This document shows, piece by piece, positions 18,606 to 26,141 of a stretch of 64,000 nt of DNA (positions are counted from its first letter, which is position 1; every line of letters begins with the position of its first letter). The notes beneath the pieces were generated by a model. That model saw only the letters and a program-made list of their open reading frames with translations. It did not search any database and was not told where the DNA came from. The translations under genes and the position numbers were made by a program. The stretch spans positions 868,001 to 932,000 of the forward strand of contig NZ_JAFBCX010000001.1 in the NCBI RefSeq assembly GCF_016907955.1. Direction: 5' to 3'. The DNA comes from Lentzea nigeriaca (lineage in GTDB: Bacteria; Actinomycetota; Actinomycetes; Mycobacteriales; Pseudonocardiaceae).

Positions 18606-19325
18606 ATGACTCCGGTTCAGGTGAACGACTACGACAGCATCGCCGAGGGGTACACGGCCGAGAACGAGACGAGCCTCCTGAACGCGTACTACGAACGGCC
18701 CGCGATGCTGGATCTCGCCGGCGACGTGACGGGCCGCCGGATCCTCGACGCCGGCTGCGGCTCGGGCGCCCTGTTCGCCGAGCTGCGCGATCGAGGCGCC
18801 ATCGTGACCGGCATCGACGCGAGCGCCGGAATGCTGGAGCTGGCCCGAAAGCGGCTGGGCGCCGACGCGGACCTGCGGGTCGGCGACCTGGCCGACCCGC
18901 TGCCCTTTCCCGACAACACGTTCGACGACGTCATCGCGTCCCTGGTGCTGCACTACCTGGAGGACTGGGGACCGACACTGGCCGAACTGCGCCGCGTGCT
19001 GACCCCTGGCGGCCGGCTCATCGTCTCGGTCGAGCATCCTTTCGCCATCCACCTCATGCAGCGCGCGGCTGGGGACGAGCCCAACTACTTCCAGACCCGC
19101 GAACGGACCGAGGAATGGATCATGGGCGGCCAGACCGCTCAGATGAGATTCTGGGACCGTCCGCTGCACGCGATGACCGAAGCGTTCACCGAGGCCGGCT
19201 TCCACATGACCATGATCAGCGAACCGCCGCCCGTGCCCGCCGCCCGCGACTTGTTCCCCGAGCTCACCGGCACGCGCTTCCTGGGCTTCCTGTTCTTCGT
19301 GCTGCAGGCCGGCAGCGATTCCTGA
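18606..19325 (+). CDS. Class I SAM-dependent methyltransferase
   Basis: The 239-residue protein has the Methyltransf_11-type fold: motif I RILDAGCGSGALFAEL near residue 47-62, GIDASAGMLELARKRL as motif II, and a VLTPGGRLIVSVEHP segment. It methylates an unknown small molecule. It lies alone after aroE, separated by 39 bases, and starts the accessory block between aroE and the prepilin peptidase gene. Confidence 0.88.
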   Translation: MTPVQVNDYDSIAEGYTAENETSLLNAYYERPAMLDLAGDVTGRRILDAGCGSGALFAELRDRGAIVTGIDASAGMLELARKRLGADADLRVGDLADPLPFPDNTFDDVIASLVLHYLEDWGPTLAELRRVLTPGGRLIVSVEHPFAIHLMQRAAGDEPNYFQTRERTEEWIMGGQTAQMRFWDRPLHAMTEAFTEAGFHMTMISEPPPVPAARDLFPELTGTRFLGFLFFVLQAGSDS

Positions 19326-19421
19326 GCACTCTGGTGCGGCCGCCGGTGGTCCGGTCTCGCGGTCGGCTGCCGGTCCGGTGGAGGGGCCGGACGGCTCGCT
19401 TCGCATCGCGGTTTCCCAGGG

Positions 19422-19898
19422 TTAAGGGCAGTTGAAGCCCGACACCGGCACGTTTTCCACCTTCGCCCGGCTCGCGATTGCCGTGCAGTAGAGCTGGAAC
19501 TGCGCCATCTTCGACAGCGGGCCCATGTCCTCGGGCAGCACGATCACGTTCGACACCGCGTACACCCGCGAGGAGCTCCCGGGGACATCGGTGGTCAGAC
19601 CGAGTTTCTTCTCCTCATCGGTGGGTCCGGCCACGAGGAGGTTGATGGCGGTCGCGGTGTCGACGTTTCCGGAGTAGGCGCGGGTTCGGCGGACCAGTTC
19701 GTCGTGTTTGGCCGACAGGAGGTACACGGTCAGTTCGTGTGACGAGACGGTGGGGGCCTCCGCACCGCTCAGGATCGGGGTGGGGCGGACTCCGCAGGCC
19801 GAGAGGATCACCAGGGCAAGCGCAAGGTGAAGAGGGCGCCGCCGGTGGGCGCGTTGGCCGCTTCGATGGTGCCGCCGTGCAGGCGGGCGTTCTCCCAT
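19422..19898 (-). CDS. GerMN-like lipoprotein downstream of a two-component system
   Basis: The mature part (about 125 residues) resembles the GerMN domain: SHELTVYLLSAKHDELVRRT, INLLVAGPTDEEKKLGLTTD. The N-terminus has a hydrophobic stretch LHLALALVILSAC, whose LSAC is a lipobox, so it is likely a membrane-anchored lipoprotein. A full signal peptide requires ATG 19898, which lies 91 bases inside the histidine kinase gene; the alternative GTG 19811 overlaps the kinase stop as GTGA but leaves no signal peptide. I prefer 19898. Position suggests it modulates the kinase, as LpqB does for MtrB; this is inferred. Confidence 0.7.
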   Translation of the reverse strand: MGERPPARRHHRSGQRAHRRRPLHLALALVILSACGVRPTPILSGAEAPTVSSHELTVYLLSAKHDELVRRTRAYSGNVDTATAINLLVAGPTDEEKKLGLTTDVPGSSSRVYAVSNVIVLPEDMGPLSKMAQFQLYCTAIASRAKVENVPVSGFNCP

Positions 19899-21157
19899 GC
19901 GATCGCCAATCCCAGCCCGCTGCCCTCGGAACGGGAGCGGGCCGTGTCTGCCTTGTAGAAACGGTCGAAGATGTGGGGGAGGGCGTCCGGTGGGATGCCG
20001 GGGCCGTTGTCGGAGACCTCGATGACGCCGGGCCGCACCTCCACCCGCACAGGTGCGCCGCCGTGTTTCAGGGCGTTGCCCACGAGGTTCGCGACGATCA
20101 CGTCGAGGCGGCGGCGGTCCACGCGGCCGGTGATGCCGTCGGGGAGTGAGGCCTGAACCGAGGAGGACCAGCCTCTGGCCGTCAGGGAGTCGCGGACGGC
20201 TGTGCTGATGTCCCAGTCGTCCAGCTCCAGGACGTTGCGGCCCTCGTCGAAGCGGGAGATCTCCATCAGGTCGTTGACCAGGCGGGTCAGTTTGCGGGTT
20301 TCGGTGGAGACCAGGCGGGCCGCCACCGCGGTGTCTTCGGGGAGGGAGGCGGCGTCTTCGTCCAGGACGGCTGTCACGGCGTTCATCGCGGTCAGCGGGG
20401 TTCGGAGCTCGTGGGAGACGTCGGCGACGAAGCGGCGGGAAGCCGCTTGCGAGGACTCCAGTTGTTCGGCGGCGCGGTTGAACGTGCGGGCCAGGTCGGC
20501 CAGTTCGTCGGAGCCTCGGTCGTCGACGCGGGTGTCCAGACGGCCGGAGCCGAGGGCGCGGGCCGCGTCGCCCAGGCGGCGGACTGGGCGCAGGACGCCC
20601 CTGGCGGTGAAGAGGGCCAAGCCGACGGCCAGGGGGAGCACGAGGCTGACGCCTACCCAGGCTGCGGTGGCGAAGCTGTCGATGGCGCGTTGCGGGCCGT
20701 TCAACGTTGTCCACGCCAGCACTTCCACGCCGGTCGGGGTGCCGTCGGCGCGGAGCAGCGGGATGCCGATGACCACGTACGGTTCGATTTGGTCTGTGCG
20801 GCGTTGCCAGAGGACCGTTCTGCTCGACCTCAACGCCTCGCGCATTTCCGCCGGGACCGCCACCGAGGGATCGGGGGTGTTACGAGCGCGCATGCCCTGG
20901 TACACCACGGTTGCCGAGCCGCGCAGGAAAGTGCCGAAGTCGTCGAGGTCCTGTTGTGCCGGTGGGACGGTCAGGCGCGGGGCGTAGTTGCGGACGTCTT
21001 CCACGAGCGGGTTCATGAAGGTGATCTGGGCGTCCTCCAGCAGGAGGTTGCGGGCGGTCGCGTAGGAGGCGCCTGCCGCTGCCACCGCGCCGAGGAGCGT
21101 CAGCAGCAGAAAAGCGGCCATCAGACGCGGCTTCAGGCCTCGGAACAACGACCTCAT
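19808..21157 (-). CDS. Membrane sensor histidine kinase (AfsQ2/MtrB-like)
   Basis: The 449-residue kinase has an N-terminal helix (about 10-33), an extracytoplasmic sensor (about 34-185), a second helix, a HAMP linker, a HisKA box FVADVSHELRTPLTAM with the phosphoacceptor His, and HATPase boxes NLVGNALKHGG, DNGPGIPPD and GSGLGLAIAW. It phosphorylates the response regulator encoded just upstream. ATG 21157 overlaps that gene's stop as ATGA. The lipoprotein gene follows with overlap, making a three-gene operon. Confidence 0.93.
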   Translation of the reverse strand: MRSLFRGLKPRLMAAFLLLTLLGAVAAAGASYATARNLLLEDAQITFMNPLVEDVRNYAPRLTVPPAQQDLDDFGTFLRGSATVVYQGMRARNTPDPSVAVPAEMREALRSSRTVLWQRRTDQIEPYVVIGIPLLRADGTPTGVEVLAWTTLNGPQRAIDSFATAAWVGVSLVLPLAVGLALFTARGVLRPVRRLGDAARALGSGRLDTRVDDRGSDELADLARTFNRAAEQLESSQAASRRFVADVSHELRTPLTAMNAVTAVLDEDAASLPEDTAVAARLVSTETRKLTRLVNDLMEISRFDEGRNVLELDDWDISTAVRDSLTARGWSSSVQASLPDGITGRVDRRRLDVIVANLVGNALKHGGAPVRVEVRPGVIEVSDNGPGIPPDALPHIFDRFYKADTARSRSEGSGLGLAIAWENARLHGGTIEAANAPTGGALFTLRLPW

Positions 21158-21837
21158 CGCGGGCCGAAGCGATAGCCGAAACCGCGCACCGTGTGGACGT
21201 AGCGGGGCTCGGAGGGGACGTCCTCGATCTTGGCGCGCAGGCGTTGGACGCACGCGTCGACGAGGCGGGAGTCGCCCAGGTAGTCGTGTTCCCAGACGGC
21301 CTCGAGGATCTGCTGGCGGGTCAGCACGCGGCCGGGGGTGCGGGACAGTTCCAGCAGGAGTTTCAGCTCGGTGGGGGTCAGTGCGACCTTCACGTCGTCC
21401 TTCAGCACCTGCAGGCCCGCACGGTCGATCATCAGCGAACCGTGACGCTCCACAGTGGACGGTTCGGAGACGGTTCGGCGCAGCACCGCGCGGATTCGGG
21501 CCTCCAGGACCCGCGGTTCGACGGGCTTCACCACGTAGTCGTCAGCGCCTGCCTCCAGGCCCGCCACCACGTCGAAGTCGTCGCCGCGCGCGGTCAGCAT
21601 GATGATCGGCACCTCGGCCTGCGCGCGCATGCGGCGGCACGTCTCGAAGCCGTCGATGCCCGGCAGCATGATGTCGAGGACGACGATGTCGGGGCGTGAC
21701 TCGCGCAGGCGCTCCACGCCTTCCTCGCCTGTTGCCGCTGCTCGGACGTCGTGGCCCTGGCGGCGCAGCGCCAAGCCGAGTCCTTCACGCACGGACGGGT
21801 CGTCCTCGACCAGCAACACCATCGCCACGAGATCCAT
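21154..21837 (-). CDS. afsQ1: AfsQ1-type OmpR-family response regulator
   Basis: The 227-residue regulator has a receiver domain with the phospho-Asp in VVLDIMLPGIDG and the K in VVKPVEPRVLE, followed by a winged-helix domain. The C-terminal string LGDSRLVDACVQRLRAKIED is characteristic of AfsQ1/CseB regulators, and the receiver is closest to AfsQ1 as I recall it. In Streptomyces AfsQ1/Q2 respond to nitrogen conditions and influence antibiotic production. Start choice: ATG 21837 or ATG 21822 (222 residues); neither has a strong Shine-Dalgarno. It diverges from the PAP2 gene. Confidence 0.87.
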   Translation of the reverse strand: MDLVAMVLLVEDDPSVREGLGLALRRQGHDVRAAATGEEGVERLRESRPDIVVLDIMLPGIDGFETCRRMRAQAEVPIIMLTARGDDFDVVAGLEAGADDYVVKPVEPRVLEARIRAVLRRTVSEPSTVERHGSLMIDRAGLQVLKDDVKVALTPTELKLLLELSRTPGRVLTRQQILEAVWEHDYLGDSRLVDACVQRLRAKIEDVPSEPRYVHTVRGFGYRFGPR

Positions 21838-21924
21838 TATCGGCAGGCGACAGCGGATACGGCGTTTCTGTAGCGGAACCATGACATGGCGTGGACGTTC
21901 CCGTAGACCGGCGCGCGGAGTGTC

Positions 21925-22911
21925 GTGGGCATGGCCGGAAGCTTGGTGGGATTCCTGTTCACGTACTTCGCGCTGGTGTGGACGTCGTTCGGGCAGAAGG
22001 CGGAGAACGCCGCGTTGCCAGAGTTGTCGCTGCAACGTTCGTGGGCGTCCGACGTCGACATGGCGATCCTCGTCGCGGCGGCGCTCGTGATCCTGATAGC
22101 GCGAAAGAAGGCGTTTCCGCCGTTGCTGGTGCTCGGAGGGTCGGTGTTGCTGGCGCAGTTGCTGAAGCTCTACGTGCTGGTGCGGCCCGCGCTGGACGAC
22201 GAAGCGGTGCTGGTGCACAACAGCTTCCCGAGTGGACACACGACCGCTGCGGTGGCCTCGGTGATCGCGGTGACCATGGCCGTGCCCAAGCGGTTCGCCC
22301 TCGTGGTGGCGGTGCCCGGCGCGCTCGGGGCCGGTGCGGTGGCCGCGGAGACGGTGTCGCTCGGCTGGCACCGGTTCAGCGACACGCTCGGCGCGGCGCT
22401 GCTGGTGTCGACGATCGCGTTCCTGGTGCTGCGCAAGTGGACCGCGGGCCTGGTCGTGCCGCCCGCGCTCGCCGCGGGCGGGGTGTGGCTGATGGTGACG
22501 TACCCGCAGGCCACGCCGCCGACGTTGGCCGGCGTCGTGACCGCGGGGGTCGTTCTGCACTTCGGGTGGACCGTGAGTGGTCCTGGCCGTCGGGGCGACC
22601 ATGACCACTCACGATCCGGGCACGACTCAGTCGTCGTGGTCGGTGGCGATCAGTTCGGCGATGGCGTCCAGAGCGGCGTCCGCTCCGTCCCCGTCGGCGC
22701 TGAGCACCACCTCGTCACCGTGCATAGCGCCGAGGGTCATCAGACCCAGCACACTCGCCGCGTCCACGGCTTCGCCGCCGTCCTTGCGGATGGTGACCGT
22801 CACCGGCTGGTCGGCGGCGGCCTTCGCCAGCAGTGCGGCCGGTCGGGCGTGCAGTCCGACCTTGCTGGCCACGGTGACCCGTCGCTCGGCCATGATGGTT
22901 CCTCCCGGTAG
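21925..22911 (+). CDS. PAP2-family membrane phosphatase with a tail antisense to ptsH
   Basis: About 220 residues form a typical PAP2 membrane phosphatase with several helices and the signature words KLYVLVRP, FPSGHTTAA and SLGWHRFSD (His and Asp of the active site). It may dephosphorylate a lipid such as undecaprenyl pyrophosphate. The domain should end near FGWTV (about 22575), but there is no stop until 22909-22911, so the frame runs through a palindrome and the whole ptsH gene on the other strand. That tail is Gly/His/Asp-rich and looks noncoding. GTG 21925 or ATG 21931 could start it. Confidence 0.8.
   Translation: MGMAGSLVGFLFTYFALVWTSFGQKAENAALPELSLQRSWASDVDMAILVAAALVILIARKKAFPPLLVLGGSVLLAQLLKLYVLVRPALDDEAVLVHNSFPSGHTTAAVASVIAVTMAVPKRFALVVAVPGALGAGAVAAETVSLGWHRFSDTLGAALLVSTIAFLVLRKWTAGLVVPPALAAGGVWLMVTYPQATPPTLAGVVTAGVVLHFGWTVSGPGRRGDHDHSRSGHDSVVVVGGDQFGDGVQSGVRSVPVGAEHHLVTVHSAEGHQTQHTRRVHGFAAVLADGDRHRLVGGGLRQQCGRSGVQSDLAGHGDPSLGHDGSSR
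22573..22612. repeat. Palindrome between PAP2 and ptsH (likely bidirectional terminator)
   Basis: GTGAGTGGTC (22573-22582) and GACCACTCAC (22603-22612) are perfect 10-base inverted repeats around a 20-base loop. The element sits where convergent PAP2 and ptsH transcripts should end, so it may act as a terminator in both directions or be a dispersed palindromic repeat. It is read as coding by the PAP2 frame. Confidence 0.65.
22627..22893 (-). CDS. ptsH: PTS phosphocarrier protein HPr
   Basis: The 88-residue protein is HPr, which passes phosphate from Enzyme I to EIIA. The phosphorylated residue is His15 in GLHARPA, and Ser47 lies in the regulatory-serine position (DAASVLGLMTL). The start ATG 22893 follows GGGAGGA. 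It is the last gene of the minus-strand GntR-EIIC-HPr set and is covered on the other strand by the PAP2 tail. Enzyme I is not in the window. Confidence 0.96.
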   Translation of the reverse strand: MAERRVTVASKVGLHARPAALLAKAAADQPVTVTIRKDGGEAVDAASVLGLMTLGAMHGDEVVLSADGDGADAALDAIAELIATDHDD

Positions 22912-22926
22912 AGCTGGTTGTGCTGG

Positions 22927-24210
22927 CTACTTCTCGTTCTTCGCGGGCTTCTCGGAGCCGGCGGAGGTGCGCTCGGCCGTGGCGACGACGCTCTCGTCCG
23001 CTTCCGGCGACTCGTCGTCCTCGCGACCCGGCGTCTTCAGGTTCCACTTGGTGATGACCCAGCGGAACAGGAAGTAGTACACCACCGCGTAGATCAGGCC
23101 GAGGATGATCAGCAGCCACGGCTTGGTCGCGATGTTCCAGTTCAGGATGAAGTCGATCGCACCGGCCGAGAACGAGAAGCCGTCGTGCGCGCCCAGCGCG
23201 TTCGAGATCGCGAGCGAGGTGCCGGTCAGCACCGCGTGGATCACGTACAGTGGCCACGCCACGAACATGAACGCGAACTCCAGCGGCTCCGTCACACCGG
23301 TGATGAACGCGGTGAGCGCGGCGGAGCCCATGATGCCGCCGATGATCTTGCGCTGGTTCGGCCGCGCGGTGTGCACGATCGCGAGCGCGGCGGCCGGCAG
23401 GGCGAACATCAGGATCGGGAAGAAGCCGGTCTGGAACGTGCCGGCGCTCGGGTCGTGCGCGAGGAAGCGCGGGATGTCACCGGTCTTGCCCTCGTAGGTG
23501 CCGAACTGGAACCACACGACGTTGTTGACGATGTGGTGCAGGCCGAGCGGGATCAGCAGGCGGTTGACGGTGCCGTAGATGAACGCACCGATGATCGTGC
23601 TGCCGGTGACCCACTCGCCGACCGCGGTGAGGCCCGCGCTGAACCACGGGTACACGAGGCCGAGCACGACGCCGAAGAGCACCATGACGCCGGCGACGAT
23701 GATCGGCACGAACCGGCGGCCGCCGAAGAAGGCCAGGTACGGAGGCAGCTTGATGCGGTGGTATCGCTGCCACAGCAGTGCCGTGGTGATACCGACGATG
23801 ATGCCGCCGAGCACGCCGTAGTTGATCAGCGCGGGCTTCGCGGCCGGATCCGTCGGCTGGTCGAGGACCAGGGGCGACATGGCCTTGAAGACGCTGGTCA
23901 GCACGGTGTAGCCGACGACGGCGGCGAGTGCGGTGGAACCGTCACCGCGCCGGGCGAACCCGACGGCGATGCCGACCGCGAACAACAGGGCGAGGTTGCT
24001 GAACAGCGCGTCGCCCGCCGCGCCGATCACCGCGGCGACGGCGTTCCAGCCGAGACCGTCCTTGCCCAGCATGTCCGGCTGGCCGAAGCGGAGCAGGAGA
24101 CCTGCCGCGGGCAGCACGGCGATCGGCAGCATGAGGCTGCGACCGAAGCGCTGCAACGTGGCGAGACCCTTGATCTGACGACCGCCCACATCTGCGGTGT
24201 TGGCGCTCAT
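22927..24210 (-). CDS. PTS glucose/N-acetylglucosamine-type EIIC permease
   Basis: The 427-residue protein is an EIIC of the glucose/GlcNAc family: the N-terminus QRFGRSLMLPIAVLPAAGLLLRFG, many transmembrane helices, and the PLEFAFMFVAWPLYVIHAVLTG segment. It carries no EIIB or EIIA domain; these are encoded divergently at 25073-25761. The GntR/dre context favours N-acetylglucosamine over glucose as substrate, by analogy with NagE2. The C-terminus is acidic and Lys-rich. ATG 24210 overlaps the regulator stop as ATGA. Confidence 0.94.
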   Translation of the reverse strand: MSANTADVGGRQIKGLATLQRFGRSLMLPIAVLPAAGLLLRFGQPDMLGKDGLGWNAVAAVIGAAGDALFSNLALLFAVGIAVGFARRGDGSTALAAVVGYTVLTSVFKAMSPLVLDQPTDPAAKPALINYGVLGGIIVGITTALLWQRYHRIKLPPYLAFFGGRRFVPIIVAGVMVLFGVVLGLVYPWFSAGLTAVGEWVTGSTIIGAFIYGTVNRLLIPLGLHHIVNNVVWFQFGTYEGKTGDIPRFLAHDPSAGTFQTGFFPILMFALPAAALAIVHTARPNQRKIIGGIMGSAALTAFITGVTEPLEFAFMFVAWPLYVIHAVLTGTSLAISNALGAHDGFSFSAGAIDFILNWNIATKPWLLIILGLIYAVVYYFLFRWVITKWNLKTPGREDDESPEADESVVATAERTSAGSEKPAKNEK

Positions 24211-24962
24211 CGGGTACCTCCCTTGGCGGAGTTCGGTCCGGTCCCCGGGACGGTCCGGTCCAGTTGCATGGTCACCTGGTAGAGATCGCCCCGGTACCAG
24301 GAAGTCACGTCTTCACACGGCCGCCCCTGAGAGCTGGCGACCCTTCTGAACACGAGCAGCGGGCTGCCCTTGCGGACGTCGAGCGCCTTGGCCGTCTCGG
24401 CGTCGGCGGTCTCGGCCCACACGGTCTGCCTCGCGTGGTCGAGCTGTACCCCGTACTTCGCCGCGAAGAGCTCGTAGAGCGACCCGGTGAGGTCGCACCG
24501 GTCGAGCTCGGGCAGCAGGTGCGGGCTGTACCAGCCGGCCTCGAGGGCCAACGGCGCCCCGTCGGCCTTGCGCAGCCGCACGACGCGGTAGGCGTACTCG
24601 TCGTCCTCCAGCCCCAGCGAGGCCTTCGAACCCGGAACGGCCTGCCCGCAGCTGATCACCTCGGTGCTGGGCTCGAGCCCGCGCGCCTTCATGTCCGAGG
24701 TGAACGAGGCCAGGAAGAGCTGCAGGTCGTAGCGGCGCCGCGCGGTGAACGTGCCGCGCCCCTTGGCCCGCGTCAGCAGGCCCTCCGCGACCAGCTGGCC
24801 TACTGCCGCGCGCACTGTGATGCGGGACACTCCGTACCGCTCGGCGAGGTCGCGTTCGGACGGAATGGGCGAGCCGGGGGCGAGGTCGTGCTCGGCGAGC
24901 CGGCGCAGGATCTCGCGTAGTTGTGCGTGCTTGGGCTTGGGCCCGTCCACGATCTCGTGCAC
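24207..24962 (-). CDS. GntR/HutC-family regulator (DasR-like)
   Basis: The 251-residue protein has a winged-helix GntR domain (IPSERDLAERYGVSRITVRAAVGQLV) and a UTRA ligand-binding domain (EYAYRVVRLRKADGAPLALE; LVFRRVASSQGRPCE). It resembles DasR, which senses aminosugar phosphates and represses GlcNAc PTS genes. GTG 24962 has AGGAGG at 24975-24970, seven bases away, which decides the start. A dre-type palindrome lies 27 bases upstream. It is co-transcribed with EIIC, so it probably controls both itself and the divergent EIIB-EIIA genes. Whether it is the global DasR or a local paralogue is not clear. Confidence 0.9.
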   Translation of the reverse strand: MHEIVDGPKPKHAQLREILRRLAEHDLAPGSPIPSERDLAERYGVSRITVRAAVGQLVAEGLLTRAKGRGTFTARRRYDLQLFLASFTSDMKARGLEPSTEVISCGQAVPGSKASLGLEDDEYAYRVVRLRKADGAPLALEAGWYSPHLLPELDRCDLTGSLYELFAAKYGVQLDHARQTVWAETADAETAKALDVRKGSPLLVFRRVASSQGRPCEDVTSWYRGDLYQVTMQLDRTVPGTGPNSAKGGTR

Positions 24963-24988
24963 TCGCTCACCTCCTCGCAGTGGTACTT

Positions 24989-25004
24989 TCCGGTCTAGAC
25001 CAGT
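24989..25004. promoter_or_regulatory. dre operator (DasR-type) in the divergent PTS promoter
   Basis: The 16-base site has the core GGTCTAGACC, a perfect palindrome, and matches the known dre consensus (ACTGGTCTAGACCACT-like) at nearly every position on its right half. It lies between the GntR and EIIB genes and could repress both directions until glucosamine phosphates relieve it. Confidence 0.85.
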
Positions 25005-25072
25005 TGGTGCGGGAGAATGCTCCGCGCACCGAGCGGGTGTCAACCGCTGTTACGGGAACGAGAGGTACGAAC

Positions 25073-25309
25073 GTGGCTGACGACAAGGCGCAGAAGATCA
25101 TCGACGCGCTGGGCGGCGCGTCCAACATCGTCGAGATCGAGCCGTGCATCACCCGTCTGCGGTGTGAGCTCGAGGACGGTTCCGTCGTGGACGAGAAGGC
25201 CCTGAAGGCGTTGGGAGCACACGGAGTCATGCGCTCCGGCAACGTCGTCCAGGTCGTCGTCGGCCCCGAGGCGGACACCATCGCGTCGGACATCGAGGAC
25301 CTCCTGTGA
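25073..25309 (+). CDS. PTS EIIB component (glucose/GlcNAc type)
   Basis: The 78-residue protein is a stand-alone EIIB. Cys25 in EIEPCITRLRCEL is the phosphoacceptor, and HGVMRSGNVVQVVVGPEAD matches the family end. It passes phosphate from EIIA to the sugar bound by EIIC. GTG 25073 has GAGAGG upstream. It starts the short EIIB-EIIA operon facing away from the regulator, and its stop overlaps the EIIA GTG as GTGA. Confidence 0.93.
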   Translation: MADDKAQKIIDALGGASNIVEIEPCITRLRCELEDGSVVDEKALKALGAHGVMRSGNVVQVVVGPEADTIASDIEDLL

Positions 25310-25761
25310 GCCTCCGCGTCGGCAGCCCCGTGGCCGGTCGGGTGGTCGCGCTCTCCGCGGTGCCGGACCCGGTCTTCTCCCAGGCGATGGTCGGCCCCGG
25401 CGTGGCCGTCGAGCCGGTTCGTTCCCGGTCCGACGTGGTCTCCCCGGTCGACGGCACGGTCGTGACGCTGCACCCGCACGCGTTCGTGGTCGCGACCGGC
25501 GACGGCGCGGCCGTGCTCGTCCACCTCGGCATCGACACCGTGAAGCGCAAGGGCGAGGGCTTCGAGCTGCACGTGGTCAAGGGCGAGGAGGTGCGCGCCG
25601 GTCAGCGCATCGTCACGTGGGACCCGGCCGAGGTCGAGGCTGCCGGCTTCGCGCCGATCTGCCCGGTGATCGCGCTGGACGCCTCCGCCGAGGTGCTCGG
25701 CGACGTGTCGCTGGACGTGGACGTGGCGGCGAACGACGCCCTGTTCGACTGGTCTCGCTGA
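25306..25761 (+). CDS. PTS EIIA component (Crr-type)
   Basis: The 151-residue EIIA of the glucose family has His58 (HPHAF) and His73 (LVHLGIDTV), the paired active-site histidines spaced 15 apart as in Crr. It receives phosphate from HPr and gives it to EIIB. GTG 25306 overlaps the EIIB stop. With HPr, EIIC, EIIB and EIIA all within 3.2 kb, only Enzyme I is missing from a full PTS. A block of 30-base repeats follows its stop. Confidence 0.94.
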   Translation: MSLRVGSPVAGRVVALSAVPDPVFSQAMVGPGVAVEPVRSRSDVVSPVDGTVVTLHPHAFVVATGDGAAVLVHLGIDTVKRKGEGFELHVVKGEEVRAGQRIVTWDPAEVEAAGFAPICPVIALDASAEVLGDVSLDVDVAANDALFDWSR

Positions 25762-25800
25762 CGTTGCCGGACGGTACGCGGGGCCCTTGCGTACGCCAGG

Positions 25801-25950
25801 AGAGTACGAAAGCTCCCCGCGTACGCCGAGGAGAGTGAAAGCTGTTCGCGTGCGCTGTGGAACGCGAAAGGCTTTTCGCCTGAGTCCGGCAGCGTACGAA
25901 GGCTCCCCGCGTGCGTTCGGAGAGTACGAAAGCTCCCCGCGTACTGGGCG
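25801..25950. repeat. Five-copy degenerate tandem repeat with an exact 30-base period
   Basis: Units begin at 25801, 25831, 25861, 25891 and 25921. The first and last share 24 identical bases (25801-25824 and 25921-25944); the middle three are diverged but keep the phase. Each unit has a GTACG...CGTAC-like inverted pair, and the third has GCGAAA/TTTCGC. Since 30 is a multiple of three all frames stay open, but no start, Shine-Dalgarno or homologous protein is evident. It fills the gap of about 400 bases between EIIA and the prepilin peptidase. Confidence 0.8.
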
Positions 25951-26094
25951 CGCACGCGTTGGCGATCTTGTCGGTGGTGCTGGCTGGGTTGGGTTGCGAG
26001 GGGATCCCCGGTAGGGGGTACCCCCTGTGTGAGCCTGCCGTGGCACCGGTTCGGGCGTTTTCCCAGCCTGAGCTGAGGCACGGTGGTGCCGTGC

Positions 26095-26111
26095 GTGAAC
26101 GGACCGTTCAC
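26095..26111. repeat. 17-base palindrome upstream of the prepilin peptidase gene
   Basis: GTGAACGG and CCGTTCAC flank a single central A, a perfect 8+1+8 palindrome 49 bases before ATG 26161. It could be a regulator operator or a dispersed palindromic repeat; sequence alone does not decide. Confidence 0.55.
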
Positions 26112-26141
26112 GACCGGTCGCGATTTGTGCCCGAGTCGTAC

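Noticed and set aside
21891..22604. A 237-codon plus-strand frame over the PAP2 gene
   Set aside because: It is Arg/Gly/Ala-rich shadow sequence; the overlapping frame from 21925 carries the PAP2 motifs.
25801..25950. CRISPR array
   Set aside because: The five 30-base units abut without spacers, diverge strongly and have no cas genes nearby.
25787..26014. A 75-codon reading frame through the 30-base repeats
   Set aside because: All frames are open because the period is a multiple of three; there is no Shine-Dalgarno or recognisable product, so I call it a repeat rather than a gene.
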